From assembly GCF_903944925.1 (NCBI RefSeq), contig NZ_CAJATU010000101.1:36381-100380 (forward strand): a stretch of 64,000 bases of DNA, given 5' to 3'. This document shows positions 19,205 through 28,076 of this stretch, piece by piece. The notes under the pieces are model-generated. The model did not search any database and had not been told where the DNA came from. It was given only the letters and a program-made list of their open reading frames with translations. This DNA is from an uncultured Rhodopila sp. Its GTDB lineage: Bacteria; Pseudomonadota; Alphaproteobacteria; Acetobacterales; Acetobacteraceae. Position 1 is the stretch's first letter; the number at the start of each line of letters is the position of its first letter. Position numbers and translations under genes: made by a program.

Positions 19205-21685
19205 CTAGACGAAGTTGTGCGTCGTAAGCGTACCGGTGAGAGTATTGAGTTGGACTGCGAAGTCGGTGCCGACGGCGGCGCCGGCGGCGGGCGTAGCAAC
19301 CAGCCAAGTACCTGCGTCGCTGCCACCGGTCAGCGTGACAACGGCGACATCACCGGCGATGAACTTGCTGCCGGCCGCCGTGTTGAGATCGGTTAGCAGT
19401 GTGCCGGTGCCCTTGCCGGAGAAGGTATCCACGGTGGCGCCGGCTGCTGCAAAGCCAGTGAAGGTATCGTTTGCAGCGTTGAAGGCCGTCACGGTATCCG
19501 TCGTGCCAGCAACTGTCGAACCGCCGGTAAAGGTGAGCTTATCGGCGCCGGTGCCGAGGGTGACGCTGTTGATATTCGCCCCAAGGGTGATAGCGCTGCC
19601 ACCGGAACCGGTGGTGATGGTCTCGGGCTCACCCGATGCGAGCAGGGTCAGCTTGCCGGTAAAGGCTGAGGCGTTGATCGTCTCGCCGGCCGTCGCGCCG
19701 ACAAGCTGATCCGTAACGGTGAGGCTCAGAGCCTGAGAACCGGTGATGTTCAGTGTCGAGTTGTCGGTCAGCGATACGTTGGCAACGCTGTTGCCCGTGC
19801 TGAAGGAACCGTTCGAGGCCAGATTTAGCGTACTGGCGTTGGCGACCGTAATGCCTGCAAGGGCGACGGGGATTGTTGATGAGCCGTCCAACGATGCATT
19901 CAGCGTATGCACGCCGGTTGCCGCATTCAGATTTACCCCAGTTGCTCCAACTAGGCTGATGTTGCCGGCGGTTGCGTTGGCGACGGCTACGGCGCCCGCT
20001 ACATCGAATTGCAACTTCGTAATGGTGCTGTTTGCCGCCGTCAAAGCCGTCTGATCGACGGTAGCCGACGCACCGTTGAAGGCCAACGTCTGGAAGCCGG
20101 TCGCGGCTGCTACGCCCGCGAGTTCGGCGGCGTTAAGTGCGGTGTCAGTGGTACCAAGCGTGTTGTTGGTGCCGCCGCCGCCGTTCAGCGTGGTGACGCC
20201 AGCGATCGCCCCGAGATCGAGGGTGTTGCCACCGCCCGCGCCACCCGTGAAGGAGGTCAGAGCAGCGTCGCCGGTAGCAGACACACCACCATTTGTAAGT
20301 CCGCTTGCCGTAACAGTCGTGACAGCGGCGCCAAGGGCGCCGAGGTCCACGGCCGCGGTCCCGCTTGTCGCATTGGTTGCCGTCCCGGACACCGTGATGG
20401 TCTTCAGCTTCGTATCCGAAATACCACCAGGCGTGTTGCCAGCGTCAGTCAAGTCGAGGCCGGTGGACGCATTGATTACGACCGAAGTAATAGTGTTGTT
20501 CGCGAGAGCAAGGCCGTCAATGGTGTTCGCTGCGCCGGTCGAATTGACCGTGGCCGAGGTCAGCGCTCCGGTAAGACCCGTGACTTGGACTGGGTCACTC
20601 CCACCTACCGTGCCGCCGCTGAGGTTTACGGTCGCCGCCGTCGCGGCAGCGCCGTATTGAGCAGCAAGAGCGCCGTTGACGAGTGTGCCGTTGCCGGTCA
20701 GGCCCACCGCTGCACCTGCGGCGAGCTTGTTAACCGTTACGTCGCCCGAGCTGAGATAGGAATATACCGCCGTCAGACCAGTGATCGTCGATGCATCCAG
20801 AGTGTCGGTGCCGGCTCCGGTCGCCAGAGTGTTGCGAATGTCCACCGTCGCGATGTTGCTGACCAGCGCACCGTTGGTCACGCCTGCCGCGGGGGGGGCC
20901 CCGGTTGTCGTGATGCTGAGCGTATCATAGCCGCCAGAGACACCGGTAATGGTATCAGCGGCCGTGAGGGTGCTGTTCGCAGGCGTCGTGCCGTCGACAA
21001 GCCCGGTGACCGTCTCGTTGGCGGCCAGCGTGGGGTTGTCCGGACCGGTAGCCAGCGCGATCGTCTGTCCCGAAGTCACGCTGGTGAGGCCTCCGGTATA
21101 TGTTTCGGTCCCGAGAGCGGCCTGATTGAGGAAGGCATTGGTAGCGGCACCAAAATCCTTCGCAAACTCCGCCGACTGCGTGAAACCAAGCAGCACCTGG
21201 GCCGGGGTCAAACCCGAGTTGACCCAATAGGAGAGGCCGGCGGTGTCCGGCGCACGGCCCAGGATGTTCACGTAAAGCTCGGTGATGAAGGCCGGGTTGA
21301 CGGTGGTAACCGTGCTCGTGCCCCACTTGGTCGCGAACTCAGCCGAATTGGTAATCCCGGTAGCGATTTTGCTCAGTGCGGTCGTGTATGCGGCCGAACC
21401 GGCGGGGCCGGCCTTATCCAATTGGGAAACCCAATAGGCTAGGCCGGCCTGATCCGGCACGCGGCCCAGGGCGGCCTGGTACAGAGCCACGATCGGCGCT
21501 ACGTCGTATTGCGCCTCGGGGGAGGCGATGATCGCGGCGCGCGCCTGATCGATGGTGATCGCCTTCGAATTAACCGCATCCGCCCAGTAGCCGGCTTCAG
21601 CGGCACTCGCGGTGCGACCCAGGATCGTCGTGTAGTAGGTGTCGATCGTGCTGATGTACGGGTTGGTGGTGGTTGTGCTGGCCAT
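19205..21685 (-). CDS. DUF4214-domain secreted surface protein, probable type I secretion substrate / S-layer-like
   Basis: 826 residues with no N-terminal signal peptide. Residues 1-180 hold three DUF4214-like units, each with a YxxILGR-like then YW motif (ILGRTASAAEAGYW, ALGRVPDQAGLAYW, ILGRAPDTAGLSYW). From ~195 on the protein is a long Thr/Ala/Gly/Leu/Asn beta-helix-like region almost devoid of charge and without Cys, ending ...GTLTTHNFV, a hydrophobic tail like type I secretion signals. Only a few Asp-rich calcium-type turns are seen (LGTGADKLTFTGGS). Placed beside a PrtD/PrtE exporter pair and glycosyltransferases, it is most likely an S-layer-like or adhesive surface protein. Exact role unproven. 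Confidence 0.85.
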   Translation of the reverse strand: MASTTTTNPYISTIDTYYTTILGRTASAAEAGYWADAVNSKAITIDQARAAIIASPEAQYDVAPIVALYQAALGRVPDQAGLAYWVSQLDKAGPAGSAAYTTALSKIATGITNSAEFATKWGTSTVTTVNPAFITELYVNILGRAPDTAGLSYWVNSGLTPAQVLLGFTQSAEFAKDFGAATNAFLNQAALGTETYTGGLTSVTSGQTIALATGPDNPTLAANETVTGLVDGTTPANSTLTAADTITGVSGGYDTLSITTTGAPPAAGVTNGALVSNIATVDIRNTLATGAGTDTLDASTITGLTAVYSYLSSGDVTVNKLAAGAAVGLTGNGTLVNGALAAQYGAAATAATVNLSGGTVGGSDPVQVTGLTGALTSATVNSTGAANTIDGLALANNTITSVVINASTGLDLTDAGNTPGGISDTKLKTITVSGTATNATSGTAAVDLGALGAAVTTVTASGLTNGGVSATGDAALTSFTGGAGGGNTLDLGAIAGVTTLNGGGGTNNTLGTTDTALNAAELAGVAAATGFQTLAFNGASATVDQTALTAANSTITKLQFDVAGAVAVANATAGNISLVGATGVNLNAATGVHTLNASLDGSSTIPVALAGITVANASTLNLASNGSFSTGNSVANVSLTDNSTLNITGSQALSLTVTDQLVGATAGETINASAFTGKLTLLASGEPETITTGSGGSAITLGANINSVTLGTGADKLTFTGGSTVAGTTDTVTAFNAANDTFTGFAAAGATVDTFSGKGTGTLLTDLNTAAGSKFIAGDVAVVTLTGGSDAGTWLVATPAAGAAVGTDFAVQLNTLTGTLTTHNFV

Positions 21686-22248
21686 AGGGATTCCTACAGG
21701 TTGATTAACGTACTGCCGCGCTACCGCCCCCTCGGGAGGACGGTGACCGTACGACGTACGATCAAGTTTTTGTTAGAACGATTCGGCCATACAGTAAAGT
21801 CCAATGTGAACCGAAATTTGAAGATATGCCCGCGTTCGTGAGAAAAAAACCACAGCACATTACGGTACATTTCTGACTCCAATCTGGAACGCGGGCCGAA
21901 CCCGCCTTCGCCGCATGGAATCTTTCTTTCGCATGGGTTCAGTGGTTGCTGAATCGGCCAGGCAGCCGCACTGCCGCCCGGATGTTGCGCCTATATATAG
22001 GTACGATACAGATATTGCTGCGGTTTGCGACGGCGATGCCGACCGTTGCACGGCCGATGCGGTCTGCCGCAGGCACCGGCCGGGTGAAAGATCATGACGT
22101 AGGCGCCGGACCGAATCGGTCGCGGCGGATTTTCCCGCTCTATCCGGAGGCGGAAAAAGGATGAAAATTTTTCCCCGATCCAACCGATTATGGTTTACAT
22201 ATGGATATGGCTTAGCAACTTGTTCCTGCGCGGAGGGACCGCACCGCA
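21686..22248. other. Divergent intergenic region with likely promoters
   Basis: 560 bases between the leftward secreted-protein gene and the rightward XRE regulator. It is locally AT-rich (21760-21880 and 22150-22200) compared with the ~65% GC around it, which suits strong divergent promoters and a leader for the secreted-protein mRNA. No ORF with coding character, no clear operator repeat and no RNA gene is recognised. Confidence 0.4.
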
Positions 22249-22560
22249 ATGTATCTGCATCAGCAATCTCTCCAGGATTCCGACACCCAGGAACTGCGCC
22301 GCTCGGCCGGACGCTGGCTGCGCTCACTGCGCGACGCGCGCAAACTCTCGCAGCGTGAATTGGCCGATCTGGTCGGCACCGAATACTACTCGTTCATATC
22401 GCAGTTGGAGACCGGGCGCGGCCGAATCCCGCCCGACCGCTACCGGGTATGGGCCAAGGCGCTGGGCATCCCGGCCAGCGAATTCGTGCGCGGACTCATG
22501 CAATTCTATGACCCGGTGACGCACTCGATCCTGTTCGGCGACACCGGCGGCGAGGGCTGA
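22249..22560 (+). CDS. XRE-family helix-turn-helix regulator
   Basis: 103 residues with a central HTH_3 domain: LRDARKLSQRELADLVG, then an unusual turn TEYYSFISQLETGRGRIPPDRY and KALGIPASEFVRGLM. It is a DNA-binding protein of the Cro/CI type. It diverges from the secreted-protein gene, sharing a 560-base promoter region, and ends 4 bases before the membrane protein at 22565, so the pair is one transcription unit. Control of the secretion locus is a natural guess but not shown. Confidence 0.88.
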   Translation: MYLHQQSLQDSDTQELRRSAGRWLRSLRDARKLSQRELADLVGTEYYSFISQLETGRGRIPPDRYRVWAKALGIPASEFVRGLMQFYDPVTHSILFGDTGGEG

Positions 22561-22564
22561 CGGC

Positions 22565-24313
22565 ATGCCGGTGCCCATTCTTCGCTTCGTGGAACGACGC
22601 AACGTCGCGCCCGCCAACCGGGACTGGAGCGATCAGGAAAGGGCTGAGTTCTTCCGCGTTGTCGATGTCCTGGGCCGCTCCGGCCTGGTGCTGGAGCTGG
22701 AGACCGGCCTGACCGATGAGGGCGAGCCGTGGGCCGCCTTTTGTGCGCTGGAGACCGGTGAGCCGGTGGTGCATATCGCCCGGCTGGATGGCCGCTACAT
22801 GCTGGCCGCCGCCACCATGCCGGCGCCGGTCACCGGCCCCGATCTGCGCGGTCTGATCCGGAATGTTCTGGACAGCACGCCGGTCGCCGTCATGCCGAAG
22901 CTGGTTGTGAAACAAGCCGGCAGCGTACCCTATTTGCATCCGGCCGCACTGCTGCTGACCCTGGTGGCGACGGCCTGGTTCCAGGCGGTGCATGCCGCCG
23001 AGATCACGCCCGGGGCCAAGCATTCGGATGCGGGGCCTGCGGGCGATGTGCCGCCGAACGCCCCCGGTCCGCTCGATCATGCCGAAGCAGCGGTTGCAAG
23101 CGATCAGTACAGCGGTGGTGCAGCCGTCTGCAAGTCGGATTGGACCAACCAAAGCTTCCAGCAGATGCTGGCAGCGGCATTCGTGCTGCTCTCGGTCATC
23201 GACTCGGCCGTCTCGCTGACGCAGGCGCCGGCAGCAACGGAGGCGGCGCCGGATCTCACCGCAGCGGCCACCGCATCGCACCCGCATGGTGCGGCGCATG
23301 CACCCGACCCCTTGCCCGACGGGTTTGACGCCGCGGCGGCCACAGCAAACCATGATGCCGCCGCGCTGGCAGCGCCCGCACCGTCGCTGGATGCCGCGGC
23401 CGCGGACGACCCCGCACAGCCTTTGCAAACCGTGCACCTGGCGTCGCCGATGCCCTTCACCGGTTCGCTCAACGGGCTAGCGGATGCCGCGCCCACCGGC
23501 GGGCTTCCTGGCGATCACACGGCTGATCATGGCGCCGCTGAGTTGGCCCAGAGTGGCCAGGCGCTTTCGGCTAATGATGGTTCCAACTGGGGGCAGGCCG
23601 GCGCAAACGGAAACAGCTTGCCGGAGGGATCCTCGGCGTGGGCGGGAGCCACGGCCGATCTCGGCACGAACACCAACGCAGCGTCTCATCTGGTTCTGCA
23701 ACCGCACATATCGACCGAGTCGATTGCATCGCCGCCGTCCGAAGCCTTGGTAACCTGGTCGCTCATTGGGGCAGACCACTCCATCCTGTCGTTTGATGCG
23801 CTTCCAACGGATCTTGAGCATAAGATCACCGCCGTCGTTCCGACATTGGCTATCCATGAGCCACAGAGTGATGCCGCATCCACGAGCGTGGTGGCGGCCC
23901 CCGGGTCGGGTGATGGACAGGTTTCCTCCGCAGCCAGTGCCGCCGTCGCGTCTCCGGCTGCAACGACTGCCGCCGCGACCGATACGGCGCCGCATCAGGC
24001 GCCGGTTGTTGCGGCACCTGTTCAGTCCAACGTCCTACCGGCCACTGTTGCTCTGGTCTCCGAGGATGGGGTTCACGCGGCGCAGACGCATCAGGTCTCC
24101 CTGAACGATGCCTTGGTTCAGTTGGAGAATTTCATTTTGAGTACGCCGGCCCACCTCACCATCCAGGTGGCGAGCTCGCTGATGCTGATCGACCAGGCTG
24201 TCCTGGCAGACCCGCAAGTGCCCCATGTCATGGAGAGCTTTGGGCTGCCCGATGGCAGTGAAATCGGGTGGGTTCAGCTCGTGGGCGTTACGCATCCTAC
24301 CGGCCACGCCTGA
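22565..24313 (+). CDS. Unknown membrane-anchored protein with long Ala-rich region
   Basis: 582 residues, no named domain that I recognise. Residues 1-115 look like a compact soluble domain (RDWSDQERAEFFRVVDVLG, ETGEPVVHIARLDGRY). A hydrophobic helix follows at about 124-144, a second at ~200-220, then some 300 residues of Ala/Pro/Ser/Asp-rich low complexity, and a short ordered C-terminal part (SLNDALVQLENFILS...GWVQLVG). The layout suggests a cytoplasmic head, membrane anchor and extended periplasmic or surface stalk. Tight coupling to the XRE regulator and closeness to the type I secretion locus suggest a role in sensing or controlling that system; this is inference. Confidence 0.7.
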   Translation: MPVPILRFVERRNVAPANRDWSDQERAEFFRVVDVLGRSGLVLELETGLTDEGEPWAAFCALETGEPVVHIARLDGRYMLAAATMPAPVTGPDLRGLIRNVLDSTPVAVMPKLVVKQAGSVPYLHPAALLLTLVATAWFQAVHAAEITPGAKHSDAGPAGDVPPNAPGPLDHAEAAVASDQYSGGAAVCKSDWTNQSFQQMLAAAFVLLSVIDSAVSLTQAPAATEAAPDLTAAATASHPHGAAHAPDPLPDGFDAAAATANHDAAALAAPAPSLDAAAADDPAQPLQTVHLASPMPFTGSLNGLADAAPTGGLPGDHTADHGAAELAQSGQALSANDGSNWGQAGANGNSLPEGSSAWAGATADLGTNTNAASHLVLQPHISTESIASPPSEALVTWSLIGADHSILSFDALPTDLEHKITAVVPTLAIHEPQSDAASTSVVAAPGSGDGQVSSAASAAVASPAATTAAATDTAPHQAPVVAAPVQSNVLPATVALVSEDGVHAAQTHQVSLNDALVQLENFILSTPAHLTIQVASSLMLIDQAVLADPQVPHVMESFGLPDGSEIGWVQLVGVTHPTGHA

Positions 24314-24381
24314 ATCAGAAGGCTATCGATTCTCATCGACTGGCCCGGTGCGCCAGCCGTCCAACCCCGGCTGCGGCCCTG

Positions 24382-25464
24382 TCAGAGCACGTCCAGCCGA
24401 TTGATCGCCATTCCAAGCCTGCGATTCCGGGGGAATTCCCCATGGCCGAACGGTTGCGTGGGACGAAAGATCAACTGGTTCGGCTGGTTTGCATGCAATA
24501 TGCCCGGACCGGTGTCAAAACAGAATTCCCGCATCGCCTCCTCGGGATAGCCGCGTATCGTATATACATCGACGCCGTTGAGTTCGACGATCACGTCGCA
24601 TCGCGCGGCGCAGACTATCTTTAGTCCGAGACCGGCTGACTCCGAGCTATGCAGAAAGGACAGGGACGCAGAATTGCCGTCGGTCCAGCTTCCAAAGCCC
24701 TCGGCCGAGGACCAGCCGAAAAGGACGAAGTCGTCGCGATTTCCGGTGGCGGTGAAGTCGATGGTGGCGCCGCGCTGCAGCAGCGCCGTTCGAAGCAAAT
24801 TCTGCGGAAAATGCATGAGATTATGGCGTTGCGCAAACCAATGGTCACCGCACGGGTCTACCGTGGCCCAGGATGAGCGCCGCAGGAAACCGGTCGTCCC
24901 CGTCACGATGCCCAGGAACTCGAACATGTCGTCCTCGGCAAGCAATCGAAACATATCACCGATGTGCGGGATGTGGATGTCATCGATTGCAAGGATTGCT
25001 CCCGCTTTCAAATGCGGATAGAAATAATAGTATTCGAGCTGTGGAAACGGAAACCCGTGCGGGCCGTCTATCAGCAGAAAATCCAGTTGGTGTTCGAACA
25101 CGAAAGCCGGCACAGTCTGCTGCGTCGGTCCAAAGATCGAGCGGACATTGTCGCTCCTGAAGATTGGATGCGCCTCATAATAGCGCACACTGCTTTCGGC
25201 GTGGCTTCTGTCGTCGTAGCTGAAAACAAGATGCTGCGCCGAGATGTTGGACAGCAGGATGGTTGAGCGGCCGCAGCCGGTTTCCGCGCTGAATGCAAAG
25301 CCGTCCCCGGCCTGCGCTTCGATGTAATCGATGACGTCGACGGACAGGCTTCCGGCATGATGAAACGGTTCGGTGTTATCGCGTTCACGCTGGGACAGCC
25401 GCCGTGTGACCGGATGCAGGGATTGCAGATCGCGTGCGGCGGCGCCCGTTAGATTTCCTGGCAT
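24382..25464 (-). CDS. Class I SAM-dependent methyltransferase-like protein
   Basis: About 360 residues from ATG 25464; a TTG at 25470 with GGAG six bases upstream is an equally good start. The core has FSAETGCGRSTILLS (glycine-rich SAM loop), DDRSHAESSVRYYE, DFLLIDGPHGFPFPQLEYYY and AILAIDDIHIP, as in Methyltransf_24-type enzymes. The C-terminal ~120 residues (GFGSWTDGNSASLSFLH onwards) resemble a small beta domain. It lies in the glycan island, so a sugar or glycan substrate is plausible. It is followed by a leftward block of glycosyltransferases upstream in the same orientation. Confidence 0.72.
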   Translation of the reverse strand: MPGNLTGAAARDLQSLHPVTRRLSQRERDNTEPFHHAGSLSVDVIDYIEAQAGDGFAFSAETGCGRSTILLSNISAQHLVFSYDDRSHAESSVRYYEAHPIFRSDNVRSIFGPTQQTVPAFVFEHQLDFLLIDGPHGFPFPQLEYYYFYPHLKAGAILAIDDIHIPHIGDMFRLLAEDDMFEFLGIVTGTTGFLRRSSWATVDPCGDHWFAQRHNLMHFPQNLLRTALLQRGATIDFTATGNRDDFVLFGWSSAEGFGSWTDGNSASLSFLHSSESAGLGLKIVCAARCDVIVELNGVDVYTIRGYPEEAMREFCFDTGPGILHANQPNQLIFRPTQPFGHGEFPRNRRLGMAINRLDVL

Positions 25465-25516
25465 GTGCAAACAAAACTCCGCTCTGCAAGTCCGTCAAGA
25501 ACGGCCTTGACCGCCT

Positions 25517-26746
25517 TTATCGCCGGGGGCCGGCGATTTGCCCGGCATGAAGGCGCTCCGCCGCCTGAACCATCGGCTTGAGGCACTCCCGCCAGAGCAA
25601 GCCGGCCATCGCCTCTCGCGAACGAGGTGGTATCGCGCCGGCATCGGACAGCAGCGTATCCACAGCGGCCCAGAACCTGTCCGGTTCGTCCGTGATGGTG
25701 ACGCCCGGCAGAGCGGTGAATGCTTCAAACCCCTCGAAGGCCCGGCTCGTTGCGACAATCGGCCGGCCGCTGGCGAGGGCCTCCGCGGTCTTGAGGTTGG
25801 ACCCGCCACCAAGCGTTTTCGGCAGGATGACCGCTCGCGCACCGGCATATAGGGCATCAAGCAAGCCACTCTCCACCCATCCCAGATAACGCGCCCGGTC
25901 GAGTACGCGGGCCGCCTGCTGGACGCGGGGAGCGGCGCGTATCAGCCCGCCGACCTCACCGCAGATCAGAATTTCGCCGTGGCGGACAGGGTGCCCGGTG
26001 GCCGCCACCGCCAGATCGATCAGGCCATGCGCATTCGGGGGATGGGCGCTGCTGACGAACAGGCTGTAGGGCGTGCGCGCGGCCAGATAAGCGTCCAGCG
26101 CTTTGGCATCGGTGGTCGGCAAGAGCGAGGCGGTGCCGTTCATGGCCACGCAGACGGGGGAGGCGCCGATCGCGCGGAAGGTGCTGGCGTCACTTTCGGA
26201 GACGCTGATTATCAGGTCGCAGGCCAAGGCGATCTCACGCTCCAGCGCGACGACATCACGCAAGCTGGCGTCACTGAGCGGCGCACCGGCATGGCGCAGA
26301 TCGCGCCATGCGGTCGTCTCGAAGTTGTAGGATGAATGGACGATGGCAACGTTTTTCAGCTGACCTTCAGCCTGGAGGCGGCGCACGACAGGCCATAGAA
26401 ATGGCTCCTCGAATTGGAGCAGGTCGGGCCGGGCTGCACGCACGGCGCCAGCGAAGGCTGCGAAACTGTCCGGCGCCGCGGCGATGGCGTCCCAGAACGC
26501 GATCTGCGATGCATCCTCACCGGCCGGCGGGATTTTCAGGGCGCCGGCGACTCCCGGCATAATTGGCACGTCATTTGGCCAAACCTCGTCCGGCCGCGCG
26601 CGATTAGGATCATAGAGCGCGGCAGTTCGGACCTCGTGGCCGGCGTCCCGGTAGGCTTGGGCAACGGCGGCACCGCGAAGCTGGCCGCCGTGGCGCGGCT
26701 TGCGGAAAGGCCAGGGAGTGAGAATAAGGATTCGAATGGGAGCCAC
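25517..26746 (-). CDS. Glycosyltransferase, GT4-like
   Basis: 409 residues from GTG 26746. The N-terminal half has LILTPWPFRKPRHGGQLRGA, a GT4 acceptor-side loop, and the C-terminal half has PKTLGGGSNLKTAEALASGRPIV, the donor-binding helix with the second Glu; the first Glu of EX7E is replaced by a Gly-rich GGGSN segment, as in GT4 members annotated Glyco_trans_1_4. It starts one base after the stop of the FkbM gene upstream, so it belongs to the leftward operon 30448-25517. Confidence 0.82.
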   Translation of the reverse strand: MAPIRILILTPWPFRKPRHGGQLRGAAVAQAYRDAGHEVRTAALYDPNRARPDEVWPNDVPIMPGVAGALKIPPAGEDASQIAFWDAIAAAPDSFAAFAGAVRAARPDLLQFEEPFLWPVVRRLQAEGQLKNVAIVHSSYNFETTAWRDLRHAGAPLSDASLRDVVALEREIALACDLIISVSESDASTFRAIGASPVCVAMNGTASLLPTTDAKALDAYLAARTPYSLFVSSAHPPNAHGLIDLAVAATGHPVRHGEILICGEVGGLIRAAPRVQQAARVLDRARYLGWVESGLLDALYAGARAVILPKTLGGGSNLKTAEALASGRPIVATSRAFEGFEAFTALPGVTITDEPDRFWAAVDTLLSDAGAIPPRSREAMAGLLWRECLKPMVQAAERLHAGQIAGPRR

Positions 26747-26747
26747 C

Positions 26748-28058
26748 CTAACGCGGTGTTGCCAGATAATCTATTTGCCGCCCTGGCGATGTCTCCTGGA
26801 GGACGCTCACATCATAGTCCAAGGCCGCGAAGAAGGCGTGGTAGTCATCCATCGCGTCGCCATGCTGCGCGCTGAGATCGCGCTCCCACTCGAACAGCAC
26901 CGTGGGACGGCACCGTCGGATGGTGCCTTCGGCGCCCCGGAGCACTCTTAAATCAGCGCCTTGCGTGTCCACCTTGATGAGCGCAACCCGTTCCAGGCCG
27001 AGGTCGTCCAAAGCGACGCAACGCACATCCCCGACTCCGTCGTCTGCGATCTCAAACGTGAGGGCAGCAGCATTGGCGCTATGGGCATAGTCCGGTCGAC
27101 CGTCGATCTGCGGGGAGGCTACCTGCTGCCGCTGCGGCGGAGCCAGCCGCATAAGGCCGGCGCGATCGTACAATGCCAGGTTGTGGGCTTCCACATTCGC
27201 GCAACTGTTCAGGGCCAGATTGCCGCAAAGAACCTGGTAAATGCCCCGCTGTGGCTCGAAGGCGTGGACCGTGCCGAACCACATCGACATCGTCACTGTA
27301 TGCAAGCCGATATACGCGCCTGCATCGACTGCCACGCCATCTCGCCGGGCGGCGCGCGCAATGGCGGCCCGGACATGGGGCTCCCATTCCCGTCCGTCAG
27401 CAACGAGGCCGCCAATCAGGTCGTGCTGGCGGACTAGAAAGCGCGTGCCGGTGTCGGTGGCTGCGAGGGTAAGTCCATCCTGTCCCACCGCCAGGCGATC
27501 CCCGGCACGCAAGGTGGCACCACGATGCAAAGAGACAACGTACGCCGCTGCTTCTCGAGCCTGTACAGCGGCACTGGTTGCTTCGCCGAGCGTGGTCCGT
27601 ATCTGCTCGCTCAGGGAACCCAGGCGTTCTTCCAGTATCTGGCCGGACTGTCGGAAATCCTGATGAAGAGCGGCTACGTATGCGGCGACTTCGCGGGCCT
27701 CCGCAACGGTAGCGTCGACAACCGCGGCAAGGGCCAGTCTTGCCTGCTTGTGCGCTGCCGTCTCCTCCTCCAACCCCGCCTGACGGTGCGCCAGGGCGAC
27801 CGCCTCCTCCTCCAAACCCGCCAGACGGTGCGCCAGGGCGGCCGCGTCCTTGCGCGCGCCGGCCAAATGTGACGCGACCGAGGAAGCGGCCTCCTGCCGG
27901 AGGGAGGCGAGATCAGCATTTTGGCGGCGGTCGAAGTCCTCTGCAATCCCTTGAAAGTAGGGCAGTATGAGCTGCCACAACATCGCTCGGAGGGGGTTGG
28001 TTAGCAGGGCCTTACGGGTTCTCGACTGGCCAAACGCTCTGATCCGAGCAAGATCCAT
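26748..28058 (-). CDS. FkbM-family methyltransferase with N-terminal coiled coil
   Basis: 436 residues. Residues ~30-190 are a long coiled coil containing near-identical repeats (AGLEEEAVALAHRQ, AGLEEETAAHKQ), also visible as short direct repeats in the DNA around 27770-27845. The catalytic domain follows, with GVAVDAGAYIGLHTVTMS (SAM site), HAFEPQRGIYQVLCGNL and LIKVDTQGADLRVLRGAE in place of DVEGxE. It has the reverse layout of the FkbM protein at 10194 (coiled coil at the other end). Likely methylates a glycan made by the neighbouring transferases. Confidence 0.82.
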   Translation of the reverse strand: MDLARIRAFGQSRTRKALLTNPLRAMLWQLILPYFQGIAEDFDRRQNADLASLRQEAASSVASHLAGARKDAAALAHRLAGLEEEAVALAHRQAGLEEETAAHKQARLALAAVVDATVAEAREVAAYVAALHQDFRQSGQILEERLGSLSEQIRTTLGEATSAAVQAREAAAYVVSLHRGATLRAGDRLAVGQDGLTLAATDTGTRFLVRQHDLIGGLVADGREWEPHVRAAIARAARRDGVAVDAGAYIGLHTVTMSMWFGTVHAFEPQRGIYQVLCGNLALNSCANVEAHNLALYDRAGLMRLAPPQRQQVASPQIDGRPDYAHSANAAALTFEIADDGVGDVRCVALDDLGLERVALIKVDTQGADLRVLRGAEGTIRRCRPTVLFEWERDLSAQHGDAMDDYHAFFAALDYDVSVLQETSPGRQIDYLATPR

Positions 28059-28076
28059 CCATGTTCTCCTTGGCTC

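Noticed and set aside
20009..21442. A 477-codon open frame opposite the DUF4214 gene
   Set aside because: The low-complexity Thr/Ala/Gly codons leave the opposite strand open by composition. No ribosome site, no domain, and the sense frame has three clear DUF4214 units and a terminator.
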